Assembly: GCA_013399695.1 (NCBI GenBank)
Contig: VXAU01002296.1
Location: forward strand, 2,016,744 to 2,080,743
DNA length: 64,000 nucleotides
Direction: 5' to 3'
From: Formicarius rufipectus
Lineage: Eukaryota > Chordata > Aves > Passeriformes > Formicariidae
Shown here: one piece after another, positions 27,801-42,800 of the stretch
How positions within the stretch are numbered: the first letter of the stretch is position 1
Layout: each line of letters begins with the position of its first letter
Notes under the pieces: generated by a model
Databases searched by the model: none
What the model saw: the letters and a program-made list of their open reading frames with translations, nothing else
What the model was told of the DNA's origin: nothing
Made by a program: the position numbers and the translations under genes

Positions 27801-30800
27801 TTTTTTGGGAGATGGGAAAGTAAAAATGAACATTCAGCAGCTTCTCCTGTGTAACAAATTATAGGTGAAAATATTCTGATTTCTTTTACTGGAACATGTA
27901 AGATCTTTGGTCTGTTGGAGTCAATGGCAAAGTATCCATCAACTTCAGTATGATCAAGGCTTCTATATTATTTTTCAGTAATGATTCCCATATGAAAGGG
28001 CAAGGTACTCAGAACATGAAATTGTCCTCAAGCTGATGTTAAGGTGCATTTTACTGTGATACTTCTGAATTAACAGAATAGTTTACCTATGGCTGTTGCT
28101 AAAGCTGATAATTGTAATATAGAAACATCAACTAAAAAGTGCTGAAGGACATATCTCCTTTATTCAGCTACATAGGAAATTAAGGAAAATTCAAATTACA
28201 TGGAGCAGTTTAGTTGAGTATGTGTATACAACAAATTTGCATTCTCCAAGGTAATAAAAATAAAAGGGTTATAATATTATCTAAAAAATTTTAAAAAATT
28301 AAGGTTCACCCACCCTCTTACCACACCCTGACACCCTCTTAATTTAGGCTTCCTTCATGTTGATTGAGGCTGTTACTGTATAGGACTGTTCCAGGAATTG
28401 TCAAACCTGTGGAACAGACTGCACAGCTATTTTGTTTGTAACAGATATTAAGCCTGACATCAGCTCTTTAATGCTCCTTCAATATTAGATGGGCTTTGGT
28501 TTGTTTTTTGTTTGTTTTTTTTTTTTTCTATTTGTGTTATATGGCACAAGATACAGTAGTTTAACATCCAGTGTACAAAACATGCCAATCAGCTGTCCGT
28601 TGCAAGATTTGGAACTTCTTACTCAGCATTTTGAAAATCAGAATCTGGAATAATGGAAAGAATCTCATGAGACTCCCCCAAAATACTGTATAACATGTCA
28701 AAGGATCTCTGGTTTTGACAGCATGAAACAGTTACTTAAGACAGTTTTTTTAGATCTTTGGCTGTTACGTCTCAGCTTTGTTGACTGTTTATTAGTGATA
28801 AGAACACCACTGCAATGGCTCTGTAGCATAGTTTTCCTTGCATTTCTCAATTCTGTTCTTTGATCTAGTAGCCAGTGATGTGTGAGAAGGTTACTACAAG
28901 CTACTGATTAACTTTGAAATTATAACATGTCAGTACTGAAATTGCAATCAATTCTTTTATGAAGGGAGATAGTAAATATACTTAGGTCATGCATTCACGT
29001 AAATGAGGTAACAGTTACAGAGGGAAATTCAGATCATACTGAGAAATTGTATACACTTACACAAAGAAATTGCATTTTTCAAGGTAATATAGATAAAATG
29101 TCTATGAACACTAGCAAAATTATAAACATGAATTATGTTGTACAAATAACAAACAAAATAGTCACTGATAATTTTAAAAATCAAGTAGCATTCTCTACAG
29201 ATATTGATAACATATCTCTGTGTCTCACAGATTTTTACCTTGTAAAATTACTGGAAACATCATTAAAATTACATGCTATCGTAGCAGTATGCGTTTATTA
29301 CAAGATATCTTACACAATTTTTCTCATTCATTAAATTAAGTTTCTCATATAAGGGGCCTTTTAGGACCACACATATCACGAAAATCTCCTCTAACAGCAG
29401 TTTGCACTAGATCAGTACTTATAGGGACACTCTTTACCAGACAAATAGGCCATTTAAGTGACTTAGCAGAGTGACTCTCCCTTTCTTCTCCTTTCTTTCT
29501 TACTGTACAGATCTCTGATATATTAATCAAGTGTTAATGATTTTTCAGACTTCTCTTCTTATGTTGGTAATGGGAGAATTGGAGCCTTCACAGGGTAGAA
29601 TTAAGCACAGTGGAAGGATATCCTTTTCACCTCAAGTCTCCTGGATCATGCCCGGAACAATAAAAGAAAACATAATTTTTGGTGTATCCTATGATGAATA
29701 TCGGTACAGGAGTGTCATCAAAGCCTGCCAGCTGGAAGAGGTCAGTCATCTAGGACTTTTAACACCTGTGACCACACCCAAGTGAACCCTCCCCCCCCAA
29801 AAAAAAGTCAGGGAATGGGGCTGTAAATAAGTTACACATTTCTGAAATTTAAGAAACTCAGCCTGGCATCCCAGTTTTGTGGAATTGCAAGTCAGCCTGT
29901 TGCTAGCTACTTGGGAGATACACTGATGTTGACAGTTCTGGTGGTTAACACAACAGGACCTAAGTAATCTGGTTCAGATATTATATGGTGTCTGCATTCT
30001 CAGCCTTCCTTGCTAGTTTAAAACCTGAGTAAACATACTGATGTTAAAGAAATTATGTAAAAAGTATATTGTTCTTACAGGTTTTTTTGTCTTGTTTCTT
30101 CACCATGCTTCCCCAAGCTTTTCCTTACTATCTTGGAAATAGACCTGCTTTCCCCCTTTCTTTTGCACTTTAAAAATGGCTTCAGGGATGATGGAGCTCT
30201 GTGCCAGAAACCTGAATTATTTAGAGGAAAATCTTGACTAAAACTGTTTTGTTTTTTTTTCCCCCCTGTGTGCACACTGGAAGTTCTCATACTGGAAAGT
30301 AGTGCAGGATTGATCCTTACGTGACATGTGGCCTACAGTATGAAAATGTCCTTGTGTGTGTTTCATGTTGACCAAGGCTAGTGCAGGAGAAGGTGTCGTT
30401 TCACACGGCAAGATACAAAAGGAACCAACATTTTAAACCTTTGCACATTCACTGCTGAGCCTGTAATATATAAATAAAAACAGTAAGTGTTTAACTGTGT
30501 TGAATAAGATTTTTCTTTAGGCAACACAGTGCAACATTTTTCCCCTTAGCACCAGTCAAGCAAGAAAACACTAGGCACTCTATATAAAAATAAGATGAGG
30601 TTACTGCATTTTATCTCAGAGCAGGATATAGTTAAGCTATAGAGTAATATTTCTTTTATGTTTCTGACCATTTCAGCTTGTGTTTGGATTTTTGATTTGG
30701 TTTGCTGGAAATCTTTGAAAGCTTCTGAAGACAGGAGAATTAACAAATTCTGTGTCAGGCTTTGTGAAGAGTAGTCTTTAGCCCCTGTTGTAAAAGTTAT

Positions 30801-33800
30801 AGTTAATGCTTCAGCAGTTCAAAACTGCCCTTGCTCAAAAATGTTTCCAACTCCAGGCCCTTTCTACAGCAGCAGGTGGTTGGTGGCTCAGTGTCTCAAT
30901 GCTGGTGGGACAGCTTGGTGTTTCAGTGTTCGTGGGATGGCTCGGCAGGTTACAGCTCCTTTGTTCTCCAAACAGGCTCAATCAAGCCAGCCTGAATCTG
31001 TGTTGGTGCCGCTCTGTGCAGAATGATATGCTTCACCTCCTAGCAAGGCTCGTTATTTGAGATCAAGTTTGATACTTACAAGGATATTCTGTACTGAATA
31101 AATTGGACTGGCTTGAAGAGAAGGCAGAATAATCTGGAAGGGGGCCAAATGCATTACCTTATTGCTATTATTATGCTTTCTAGTTTCGTTAGCTTTCATG
31201 TATTAGTTACCAAACAAAACTCGCCATGGCAGATTGAAGGATGGATTTCAAATATTAAGTTTATTCTCCAGTGTGACTTTTTAGTTTATTACAACAAGAG
31301 TTAGTACTTTTTGTTACACTTGTGTGTGTGTGCTCTCATTCTTCAGAAAGAAGGGGTTTTGCCGAAGTGAGTTCAGTTTGCCCCCTTCTCTTTAACTTTC
31401 TGAAGTAGTTACATAGTCCACCTGAATGCAGGCTTCTTGCTGAGTCTAGTTCTTATGTGGACTCTTCAAGAACCAAGGATTTGTGATACAAGAATTTATT
31501 TCCTTATTACACATATGTTCAAAGTCAACGAATATACAGCTCTTAACAGTAGCTAAGTGAGATTTACTTCCAAGCTCCATACTAAACAAAACATTTTTGT
31601 AATACAGAGCCATGAGCTTTAACCCAGTGGGCAAATAAGAGTGTTACTAGTGTAAAAAGTAACATACATGTAAGATGCCCTTTGTACTTTGTCATGTCCA
31701 CCATCACCCTATAGAGAAAGCATACTAAAGATCTAGTCCAATTCCTAAATCTGATACCTTTTCACGTTCATCTTCAGTAGTGCCAATAAGATACTGCAGT
31801 TTACTCCATGTGGGTCACATCATACCATCTCCATAGTTTTGAGGCTTCCAGATACACAGTGAGTAGCCTGTTTTTATCTGCTGCAGAAGGGGATGCTGAT
31901 GCAAGATGACATCATGCAAGGTGCTCTGTACTTTGTTTTAGGTCTATGGAGATATGCAATTGATATTATGTAAGTGATGTTATACAAGTGTAACTTAAAT
32001 AATTTGAGGCACATGAGAATTTCCAGAGAAGTCAGTGCTACATTTTTCTGCCTGACTTTTTTTGATTAGTATATGGTTAATTTATTCAAGACTTATCAAT
32101 TACAGCCTCTTTAGAGTTGCTAAGTAGTCAAGGTAAATTTATCTCAAAGAAATTATGGAAGATGGAAATTGCAAATAAATATTTCCCAGGGCTTTATATA
32201 TATATATTTTAGGTGTCCGAGAATAGAATATTTTCCTATAGGAAATCAGCTCCTTATTGAGAGGTCAGAATGTGTTTTGTGTTAGATTTTTATTCTGTAA
32301 AGTTCAGAAGAATGGCAAATCTGGTTATATTAGCCATTACCTAAAAAACAGTTGGGCTTTGATAGGATTGTCTTGAATGGAAGAAGTAGTTTTGGTGTTG
32401 TTCTGAAAGATATTATCACAGGTTTACATCTAAATTATGTGATATATTCTATGAAACGTTACTGTAAAAAAACCTGTCAGGAAGGCATAGGAGAAGGGCT
32501 GCTTGTTTCTTCTCCACTGCTTTCTTCCTCTTTTTTCCTTTTCTTAAGAAATAGTGAATACTTTAGCAAGAAGGAAAGCAAGATGAATACCTAATTTGAT
32601 GCATCTTCTAAAATTAAGGCCCCAGTAAGCACATAAGAAGGTGAGGGGCTTTCAACTCCTAGATCAAACCACTCCAACACAGATCAGTAGTCTTTACAAT
32701 CTGTCCTTTATATAGAGGCTTTTTTGAAATTAATTGTTTGAATGAGTTTACTTTTGAGCTTGTGGGTATTATCTCAACACTATTACCTTTCAAGTCATAC
32801 GTTGACATTCTGTGATGGAGAGAAGACAAAATATATTTGGTATGAATTCTGAGTGCATTTTCTAAAGACAGTCCCCATGTAAGTTTAAAGGTACTCAAAA
32901 AGTAAGATAAGATGAATTGGTGCTGCCTCAGCAGCACTTTTGACAAAGTGGTTTACTCTTTTTATCAAGTACCTTTCATCACATTAACGATAAAAATTGT
33001 AGCAAAAGAGTGTGAACTTTTGGGTAGCTCTTCAAATTAAGAATCAAGTATATAGCCAAAGCCACTGAGAGATATGAACTTCCTGAGTTTGTATGTCTGT
33101 GGAAGCCTACCAGTTCTACAAGCCTGACTTTCCTGGAGATTGTATTAATTGGAGGCTTTTGTTAGTGTAATGGCAGGCATAACATGAATATAAATGAAAA
33201 TTTGTAGGAGTAGTTAATTGGATTTTCAAAGTCCTTATTACTCATGTAATGAAGAATTGGGAAGGAATCTGGCCTGATTTTCAGATATTTAGATTGAAAA
33301 ATCAGTATAGCCAACTACATGTAGGGTATGTGATTTTTGTTTTGTTTTAGCACTTGGTTGTGCTAAAAAGTTGACACAAGAATCTTCATGGTTAAATGCT
33401 GTTAACACTGAACAAAATCATCCTAAGAGAATGTTTTCTTCCAGTCAAAACTAAAGAAATAGGCCTGTTACAGGTATTCGTGTTTGAAAATAAACAAGCA
33501 TCATATCACTTCTGAGGGGGTCCAGTAATTCATTAGTTTTGAAGCCATACTTCCATGACTTGCAGTTTTTGCTATGCAAGGTAGATATTTTCCACCTAGT
33601 TATTTCATTTGATCCTTCAACAGTTACCCAAGAGGCTATAAACATATAATGGGCAAACTACCTTTGAGAGATTACCACTCTTTAAGTAAACACATATTCT
33701 GATTTGAGAGCCACCAGCTGCTTGTGAATGTAATGTTTAACGTGACATGCAAATAGAGGAAGTGTTTCCATGTGAAATCAAATCATATAATAGTACTAAA

Positions 33801-36800
33801 GAAATTTGTGGCCATATTCTGTGTGGTTTTGAGCTAGTTTTACAGGGAATGCAGGAGATGAATTTTTTACAGTTCTTGTCTCTGGCACAAAATCATGGGC
33901 AGGTCAGCTGTGAATATGCTGACAACAGTGAATTTTCTGTGTGAACTGGGAGTTAATAGGCTGACAGTTTTCTTTTTAGCAGGAGAACGCCTTGGTGAGA
34001 GAAAAAAAAGCAGCCTCCAACTCCCAAATGCACTGACTTCAGGATTTTCATGAGTGATGAAGTATATATGTATAACAGAGCCCCTCTGCAATGTTTGCTG
34101 TTGATACCATTTAGTTAAAACCTGTTCTAGTCAAGACAGCTCTCCCCACCCCTTTCACTGTCGTAGGTACAAGATTCTGGACTGATTACCTTGGTTATTG
34201 TCCTGTCTTCTGTGTCACTTCTGGAATCATATTTAATTCTCTTATCCTGCATTTAACCTACCCACATGCAGTGTACTGACTGCTTCATGTTTCAAAAATC
34301 TCTTCCATGGAAATATGTCACCATAGAGAAAGCAAGTTTATCCAGCATTTGTATGAATTTTGGGTGAGCCTGACACTCTGTTCAAGGTCACGAACTCTTG
34401 TGAAACCAGAACTTATGCTTTTGGATAATGAATCCCTCATAAATGGTTCATCTGAAGTCTAACAAAAGCCTTGGCTTGAAGAATCATGGGCAGAGAGAAG
34501 AGATACTTAAATTTGAAAAAAAAAAATCTGATTTGAAATACTTTCAAGAAACCTGTTTTTCTGGCTTCTGTCCCGTGAAAATGAGGATTTAAGTATGTTC
34601 AAACTGTTTACCTAAAAGAAAAAATATAAAAAATTACTGAAAATTCTTCCTATTTTAAAATTTCACAGAAATGTTCTGTAGTCTGAAACAAAAATCTTGA
34701 TTTCAAAACTTTAAAATTTCAAAATTTACAGTTTAATTCTTATGTCTTATTTCCAAGATAATTTATTTTCTGGAAATCGGGACAAATGGAAAGTTTTACT
34801 TTCTGCAAAATGACATTTCAGATTTATTATCTAAAGATTTTTAGTAATCAGTGAATTCAAATCTGGAGGTCTGTTTCAGTTTCATTTCTACCCCCTTAGT
34901 AAATTAGAATTGAACATGATTGCTTGGAAGTACAGAAATAGCCATAGTAGTGAGAAAGTAAGTAATGGTTAAATTTTCTCTTATAACTAAAGAGAAAAAA
35001 TGATCAAATAGAGGGGAAAGGTATTGCAACTTCTGCTTGAAATCCTTTGTACTGCTTCTTCTTAAATTGTATTCAGCTTTTTATTCAATAAAGGCTTCAA
35101 TATTTTTCTTCAAATTTAGTGTAAATAGTTTGTGATACAGAGAAGAAATGGGAAAATGCATTCAGGGGCAGCTTCTCTAATACATAGGGAAAGGAAGATG
35201 ATGAAAAAGGGAGTACTTTGGTAGGTAAGAAGGAGGTAGCAATGAGAGTGGGGGGATTTTCTAGAAAGATGATCAAAAACATATAATTAAGGACAAATTT
35301 AAGAAGAATGACAGGCCCCCTAAATAAAATACTTACGTTCTGTCATCAGGACTACTTGCATTTGGACACATTAAGCAACTATTTGCTGAAAGATATGGTT
35401 CTTAAGAGACTTTATTATCTTGATTATTGCTAATGATTTATCAAATTATTTTGATAACAGTTAATGTCTACAGAAAAGACATGGAGTGTGAATCTATTTT
35501 GAGGTTTCCCTCTTTTAATAATGAGACCATATTTGCTATTCACCCTGAAGTTATTCTGGCTGTTTTCTTACATACCAAGCCCAAAGGTATCACGAATCTC
35601 ATCCCTTGCTTCTGAGGTAGATGAATACAGCATTTACTCTTCTACAAATGCAAATAGATATTAAAAGGGGTGCCTTCTCCTGGAGTGTGTAACTTGAGAT
35701 TTTTTTATCTCCTGATACTAGAAGCATTCACGAAAGTAATTAATATCTGTGAGAACTGTAGGGGTTTTCCTCTCCAAATAATTGCCAACAGGTTTCCCAA
35801 TTTAAGAATTTAGATATGTTAAAGAAAATCCAGTGGCTACTTAGTTCGTATACTGGTCTTTGTGCTGTTCAGCATCACTATATTAGGTTTGTCCCTGGCT
35901 TGATTTCACTTCCTGAACAGAATGATAGCAAGGATGTGTTTCGACCAGCCCTATGTACTTTTTTACAATAGGTCATGAGTGTTCCAACGAATAGCATTGT
36001 GTGTCTATTGGACCTCATTACTCTGTTTATGCCTTTGAAAGAAATTACTAAACAATTTTTAATTATTATAATTACAGCCTGAGTAGTTCTTTGTCTGTTC
36101 CATGCCATATATTATCCTGAGGTGAAGGGTAGAGGAGAGCAGAAGGGGAACTCATTAAAAATCTGATTAAAATTCCATCTTGACACACCTGCAAAGAAAT
36201 ATATCTGATGAAATGCCACTGCCATTTAAAACAATGGGAACTCTGGAATGAATTTCAGTAGGGCTAGGATTTTACCCTGTTTGCAGAAGACACACTGGGC
36301 CCAGTTCTTCACTTGGGTTGTTTGGAAGAAGTAGAATCAGAAAATAGCAAGGACACCAGCACCTTTACAAGCAGCAGTACTGGTAGTACTGGGAAACAGC
36401 TGAAAACAGCTTAGAGATCTAGATACTTAACCATGCAAATCCCTATGTTCAGGCACAGATGAATAACTTGACTCCCACATACATAATGAAACTGCAGATG
36501 ATCTGACCAGGTTGTTTCAAATAAATGCCAGAAAAGATTTTATGTCAGAATTTCAGATGTTCTCTCTAAATGCTTCATGACCTATAGGAAGGTGGTTTTG
36601 TTACATTCAGAAAATCTTCCTTTAAAACGGTTGCTGCTACTGTTTTTCACACTCCTCTTTCTGCAAATACCTGAGCTGTTATGTTGGTACCAGAGATTTG
36701 CTTGTGTGAGTCTCCTTTTACCCAAGGACAATAATTAGTTAACGTGAGAATAATTAAAAAATCACCTGCAATAGATTTTCCATGGATACGAACATCTTGA

Positions 36801-39800
36801 TTATAAGATCAGAATTCTCTAACTCAGGAAGTAAATGCTATTATCAAATTAAAGAGTTCAGAGAATCTCCCATTTCCTGACAGAGCAGGCAGTTAATTTC
36901 TAGCCCTTGAGTGGCTGGATCCTTCATCTGCCACTGTTCCAGGGCTGAACAGCATTGTTCACTCTGTTCCTGAGGTCAGGGCAATTTGCAAGAGAGGAAG
37001 AAGGAAACATTTATCTGGAAGATTATTTATTTATTTATTTAGTCATACTGCAAAACCTCAGAGGCCTGGAATGCCGAAAGGCTGCTCGACAAGAGATTCA
37101 TCAACCATCAGAATCACAGCAGGAGTCATCAAAATTGGATTGTATCTGACTTTGTATGAAATACAAGGTCATAAAGAGCAACTCAACTTAGAATCCCAGG
37201 TAGTATTCCCCTGGAAGTGCTTCATGTGTCTTCCAACCTGTTTCCCAGAAGCTGTAGGATTTCTGTGGCTGCTGCAGAATGCATGTAGACAGCTGAATTC
37301 CTGCGTGCTTCATGGCTGCCAAAACAACTTACCTCTTTCAAAGCACTGCCTAAAGCTCGCTCTCAGGAGCTCAGTTTCTGAGGGATATTGCACACCAGCT
37401 TCCCCCCACCCTGCCCCACCCCACCACCTAGGAGCTGCACTAAAAGGAAATATGTGAAAAGCATGAGAACACGGGAACTGATTTTGTCTGTTTTCAGATG
37501 GCTTGTTTGGCTTCCTTGGCTGGGGTGGGATCCCTGCCTTGGGAGCAGGAGGGTGTGCACAGACAGCAAGAGCAGCAGTATGGTGCTGCTGAGCAGGGAG
37601 CAACAGGCACTGGGAGCTTCTGAGATAGTCAGGACTTCCTGCTAAACAGGGATGGTGGTGTCACTGTAGTGGCTTAAGGATGTAGGTCAGGTGAGCTTGA
37701 AGGCAGAATGAATATTTTTTGTTAGAGCAACTGGAAAAGTATTAAAACTAGACAGGCTTCAGGCATAGAAGCCATTCTCATTGTCTCCACTTCCATGAAT
37801 TTATGTGGTTTGCATGGATCATCACTTTCAGTGCTAAATACTCCTATCAAAAAAATTTCTGGCCACTTCTGCCAGTGGGATGTGAACATGTGCTTTTCTC
37901 CTTTCTGTCTCATCTGAGAGTGAAATGGTATTTTCTGGTTTTATTGCTGGCAAAAGATTAATTTTTAATGCAGTCATGAGTTATAAGTAACTTACAGCCC
38001 AAGCAGTGGAACTTAGTTCCCAAACCTTTTGCAAGCCTTGGGCATTCCTGGCTGGTAATTTAGTGTGAGCCTGCCTGAAGTATAAATTTCTCTGGATTTT
38101 GAAGAGCTCAGATTTAGAGTTTGCTTCTTGCTCTCCCTAACTTCAACAACTACCTTTATTATTGTTATTTGACAGAAAATTTGAACAACTAATACTGTAT
38201 GAAGGTACATTCATTGCTTTTATGGACATTAACTATTCAGACAAATATTTATTCTTGAAATCTTGCAGCTCCCGATTGCTTTCTGCAACAATGATATGCT
38301 TTCTCTTATCACCATTTCTAATTACATAAACAGATTAAATAAACCTCTGTGGGACCTTTTTTTTTTCCCCCACAACTTCTGTCCAATCTGTCGATACACT
38401 GTTGTACACTATGCTTCCATCCAGTCTGTAGCTTGGTTTCTTAGACGTGGAAAATGTGTGTCTGATTCCTTACAAAATTGTTAACAGGATATATCCAAGT
38501 TCCCAGACAGAGATTATACACTGCTGGGAGAAGGTGGAATCATTCTGAGTGGAGGCCAGCGAGCACGAATCTCACTAGCAAGGTATTTTGTTCTTTAAGT
38601 ATTGTACTGTTTCATGTATATGGAATGTATTATGACTAAGCCTTTAAATACAAGTCCTTTAAACAGTAAGTCCTGCTAAATAAGTATCTTCCAGGTATAT
38701 CAAGAATTTGATTTTACTATCAGAAATCTGAGTTTTGATATGCAATTTTGTTTGTGATGCTGTTGCATGATTAATTTACTGAATTTTAAAAGTTTGATGT
38801 CAGACACATGCTATAGTTTAACATAAGATGAATCTTTCCCTCCCTGATGGAAATACCTTTGGAAATTCAGACCTTTAAGTATAGCTCCTTATGTGCTGAA
38901 GAAACCCACAGAAAGACACAGATAAATATTCCAGGATCTTTCCCTGCTGTGACACTTCTTCATAGCTGATTATATATTGATTAATGACATGTTCCCTGTC
39001 TTCAGGTGAAAAAAAAAGAAAAAAAGAAGCCATGTTTCAAAAAATGTTGCTAATACTTCTGTTGTTTTTCTGTTGTAAAACAGAAAAGTGGAGAGCAGTG
39101 GTTAGTCAGTGCCTATGAATAATGGCCCTGTCTGTTTGACTTTCCAATGTTAGCAAGTAATTGTGAAGGTCTGCAGAACAATAACGTAGATGTTTGTCTT
39201 ATAAATTAGCTGTGTATTTTAGCAGAACCACTTAGGTGTCATCAGAAATCCAGTAATGACAGCTCTGATGTGTAAATGGCCCCATTTATTTCTGTGCCAA
39301 GTGCAAATTGTGTTGGTTCTCATACTCAGAAACACTGAGTAGAAGTAAAATCACATTATGGTGATCTGCACTGGCATCCCATGAAAGATGTACATGTCTG
39401 TGTGAGGCTAAAAGATGAGTTCATTGAAACAGAGAATCTTTCAGTGCGGATATTTCTAGTGGATTTGTGAGAGGGAAGAGCATATGGATGGATCTGTTTT
39501 ATGCAGTAAGAGATGATGGGAGGAGCAGGCAAAACTCGCAGAATGAAAAACCCCAAAGCCAACAGAACACAGCTAGATTTGCATTTAAAATACATTTACA
39601 TGAATTATTTCCTAGATGCTATGAATAATGTCTGTCACTTTTCAGACAGTCATGGCTCATTTCCTGGAGAGTCACAGAACTTAGGTATTTATTGTCAGCT
39701 GTGTAGTTGTTATTTTTAAAACAATTAAATGTCATAAAGACAGTGGCTATCTTTCATTTTGTTTGTGCTCCATCCAAGCTCAGCATGCTGCAAGATGTGC

Positions 39801-42800
39801 AGGTGTTGAGGTGTGGGTTGCAGATGAAAAGCTAGAGGAGAAAATTTAGGATTACAGCTCTGGGTTTTACCCATCTGGGCAGTGATAAACTGGACATTAT
39901 TTTCATGGACTGGCTGCATACATGTATCTGGTGTGCTCTGTGCAAGGTCATATGAAATGAGAATCCCTGCTGGAAGTGACACCAACTAGCCGTCACAAGA
40001 AATGGGTGGAGACTACCTGAGTTGGTCTTTCTTTCAGAGCACTGTCTGTGCCTGCAGCCACAGCCAGGGGAAAGAAAGGACCAAGGGAAAAAACAGTGCC
40101 TGTCCTGGGTTTGAACTAGCTTGCTGGCCTGAAACCTCAAAGCCAGTCATTTATAGCTAGTAAGTCCAACACACAGATTGTAGCAATAGTTTGACTGCTA
40201 CCATTAGTGCAGGAAAAACCCTGCAAACTTCTTGCTGATAGAAGTTCACTGAACAGTGTGAACTTTTTATTGTTATGCAGACACTACATCATAATGTATG
40301 GTCAATGAAATCAGTCATGCCAGAGGACTTTTCAATAAGTTTCCTTGGTTTATTAACATAACAAACTATTATTGAGGGCCTTCTCTGCTGCTGGTTGGAT
40401 ATTTTCACATTAATGTACTTTAAAGTACCAAACTATAGCTGTCCAGATTTCTTCACTAATTATACACTGATTGATATCACATTATGATTTTCATTCTTAT
40501 AGAAGGCGGCAATGGTCCTTTCTGAACTTCTATTGAAACTGGTTTTTAAAAAGAACCCCTTAACCAAAGATTTTGGGTCTCATTGAACCATGTCCAGGTA
40601 CATAGAGATTAAGGTCCTAATGCTACCAACAGTTTTTGATGTCTTCAACTCAAAATATTGTGCAGTCCCATTTCAGCTAATGTTTGCAAGATCATGCCTC
40701 ACTAATACACTTTTCTTTGCTCGCCAGTTACTTTGAAGCACCTTTAAAATGAAGTGCTGAGACCTAAGTCTTTTTACATGCATATTTACATATATGTAAT
40801 ATTTCCTCAGTTGTCAGTAGACATTACAGTAGATACTAAATTCCCATTTAAATGGTCATTGTACGTTGATGGGCACTGTCAGATTCAGGACAGAGTAAGA
40901 TGTTCAGAGTAAGCTGTGTAAAAGGCAACTCTCTAGCTTCATTTGATTGCACAGAAATTCATGGAAAACTGAGTTTGTTTGTGATGTGGTCTCCAACAAG
41001 GAAAGGCCTTATTGAAAGGTGTCTTATAAGCATATTTAATGTTGAACTCCAGCTCCATATTGCTGCTGTTGAAAAGTCTGTCAATTACAAGGTTTTCAGA
41101 TAAAATGGCAAAGATGTTATTTTTAAATTATATTTGTGTAAATTTATAATAGTTGATGTAATTTCCATTTCTCTGTTCAGAGCAGTGTACAAAGATGCTG
41201 ATTTGTATCTCCTGGATTCTCCTTTTGGACACTTAGACATTTTTACAGAAAAGCAGATATTTGAAAGGTATTGTATGTTTTGATAGATTGTATTTAAGAA
41301 CCCCACCAAGCAGCACAAAGTAAACACAAGAAGAGGAATTTAACAATAGTGCAACAATACTGAAGTGATCAAAATTATACCTTTTGAGGATGTTTATTTT
41401 TAGGGATTCTTGTGGTTGAATATTTTGTGTTAGCAGCAGGACAGCACACTGTGCTGGGAACAGACCTGGTCCAGGTGTCAGAATTTCTGTTCCCTCTTCC
41501 ATCTCAATGTACTGAGCCTGCTATAGTCTCTTACTCCCAGTGTGTGTGGCTTTGTATCTGATGTCTCTGTGTATCAGAAAGCTTTTCAAAGCACTTAACC
41601 TGATTTGTAAATACACATTTTTACAAAAAGCTGTATTTTGTCCTATTTTTTTAATCACTGAAAGTTAGGTCACCTGACAGCTCCTGATGACCAGTAGATT
41701 GGCAGCCGGTTGCCCCAAGACAGAGACTTTTGGCTCATCCTGTTGTTCAAAAGAGTAAGGACACACACTGCCATCTGTGAGCTTTTCAGTCACCATAAAT
41801 TTGAAGTTTTGAAATCGAGCTAATACTTTTAAATTTGGTAGCAAACGATCTGAGTACACCTAAGATGAAAATAAATACTTAATTTTCAAGTTGAACTGTG
41901 CTGTTTGGATTGACCTGAAAATAAGTACATTTTACCCCTTTTCCTATGATAAAATGCTCACCCTTTACACATCTTAACCCTACCACCTCCTTTGTACTTT
42001 GAGGGAGCACCCAAGACTGCTCATACCGGAAGAGATGCAGGTAAAAGCAAATAGTTTGAAAGTGAAAGGGGTAAAAGCAATATTAAATTATGAGAAAGAA
42101 ATTCTAAATGTTAACATTTTTATATTTCACAGCTGTGTGTGCAAGTTGATGGCAAATAAAACAAGGATCTTGGTTACTTCAAAATTGGAGCATTTAAAGA
42201 TTGCTGACAAAATATTAATTTTACATGAAGGGAGCTGCTATTTCTATGGAACATTTTCTGAACTTCAGGGTCAACGGCCAGACTTCAGCTCGGAGTTGAT
42301 GGGATTTGATTCTTTTGATCAGTTCAGTGCAGAGAGAAGAAATTCAATTCTAACTGAGACTCTCCGACGATTTTCTATTGAAGGAGAAGGCGTGGGATCA
42401 CGAAATGAAATAAAGAAGCAATCTTTTAAACAAAAACCAGATTTTAATGACAAAAGGAAGAATTCCATTATTATTAACCCCCTTAGTGCAAGTAGGAAGT
42501 TCTCAGTAGTGCAGAAGAATGGGCTGCAGGTCAGTGGGATAGATGATGGCCACAATGACCCTCCAGAGAGGAGGCTGTCGCTGGTACCTGACTTGGAACA
42601 GGGCGATGTCAGTCTGCTTCGGCTCAACCCTGACCATATACTGCAAGGCCGGAGGAGACAATCTGTGTTAAGCCTGATGACGGGCATCTCTGTCAACTAC
42701 GGACCAAACTTTTCCAAAAAGGGAAGTACAGCATTTCGGAAAATGTCCATGGTACCTCAGACAAACCTGTCTTCTGACATAGATATCTACACCAGGCGTG

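Larger units (their letters stand above)
29741..38487 (+). other. CFTR intron 11
   Basis: Intron of 8747 bp, the longest complete one here; its human counterpart is also long. It contains short simple repeats (C8A8 near 29790, TA near 32195, TTTA near 37023) and a C-rich patch near 37400. No CR1, LTR or gene remnant recognised. Confidence 0.93.

Noticed and set aside
30880..30960. Possible degenerate 30-bp repeat (GCTCAGTGTCTC / TTTCAGTGTTCG)
   Set aside because: Similarity is too weak to call.
37071..37457. 128-codon frame in intron 11
   Set aside because: No recognisable domain, no splice context, and overlapping frames on both strands in a GC-richer patch.
42319..42696. 125-codon minus-strand frame
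   Set aside because: Exact antisense shadow of CFTR exon 14.
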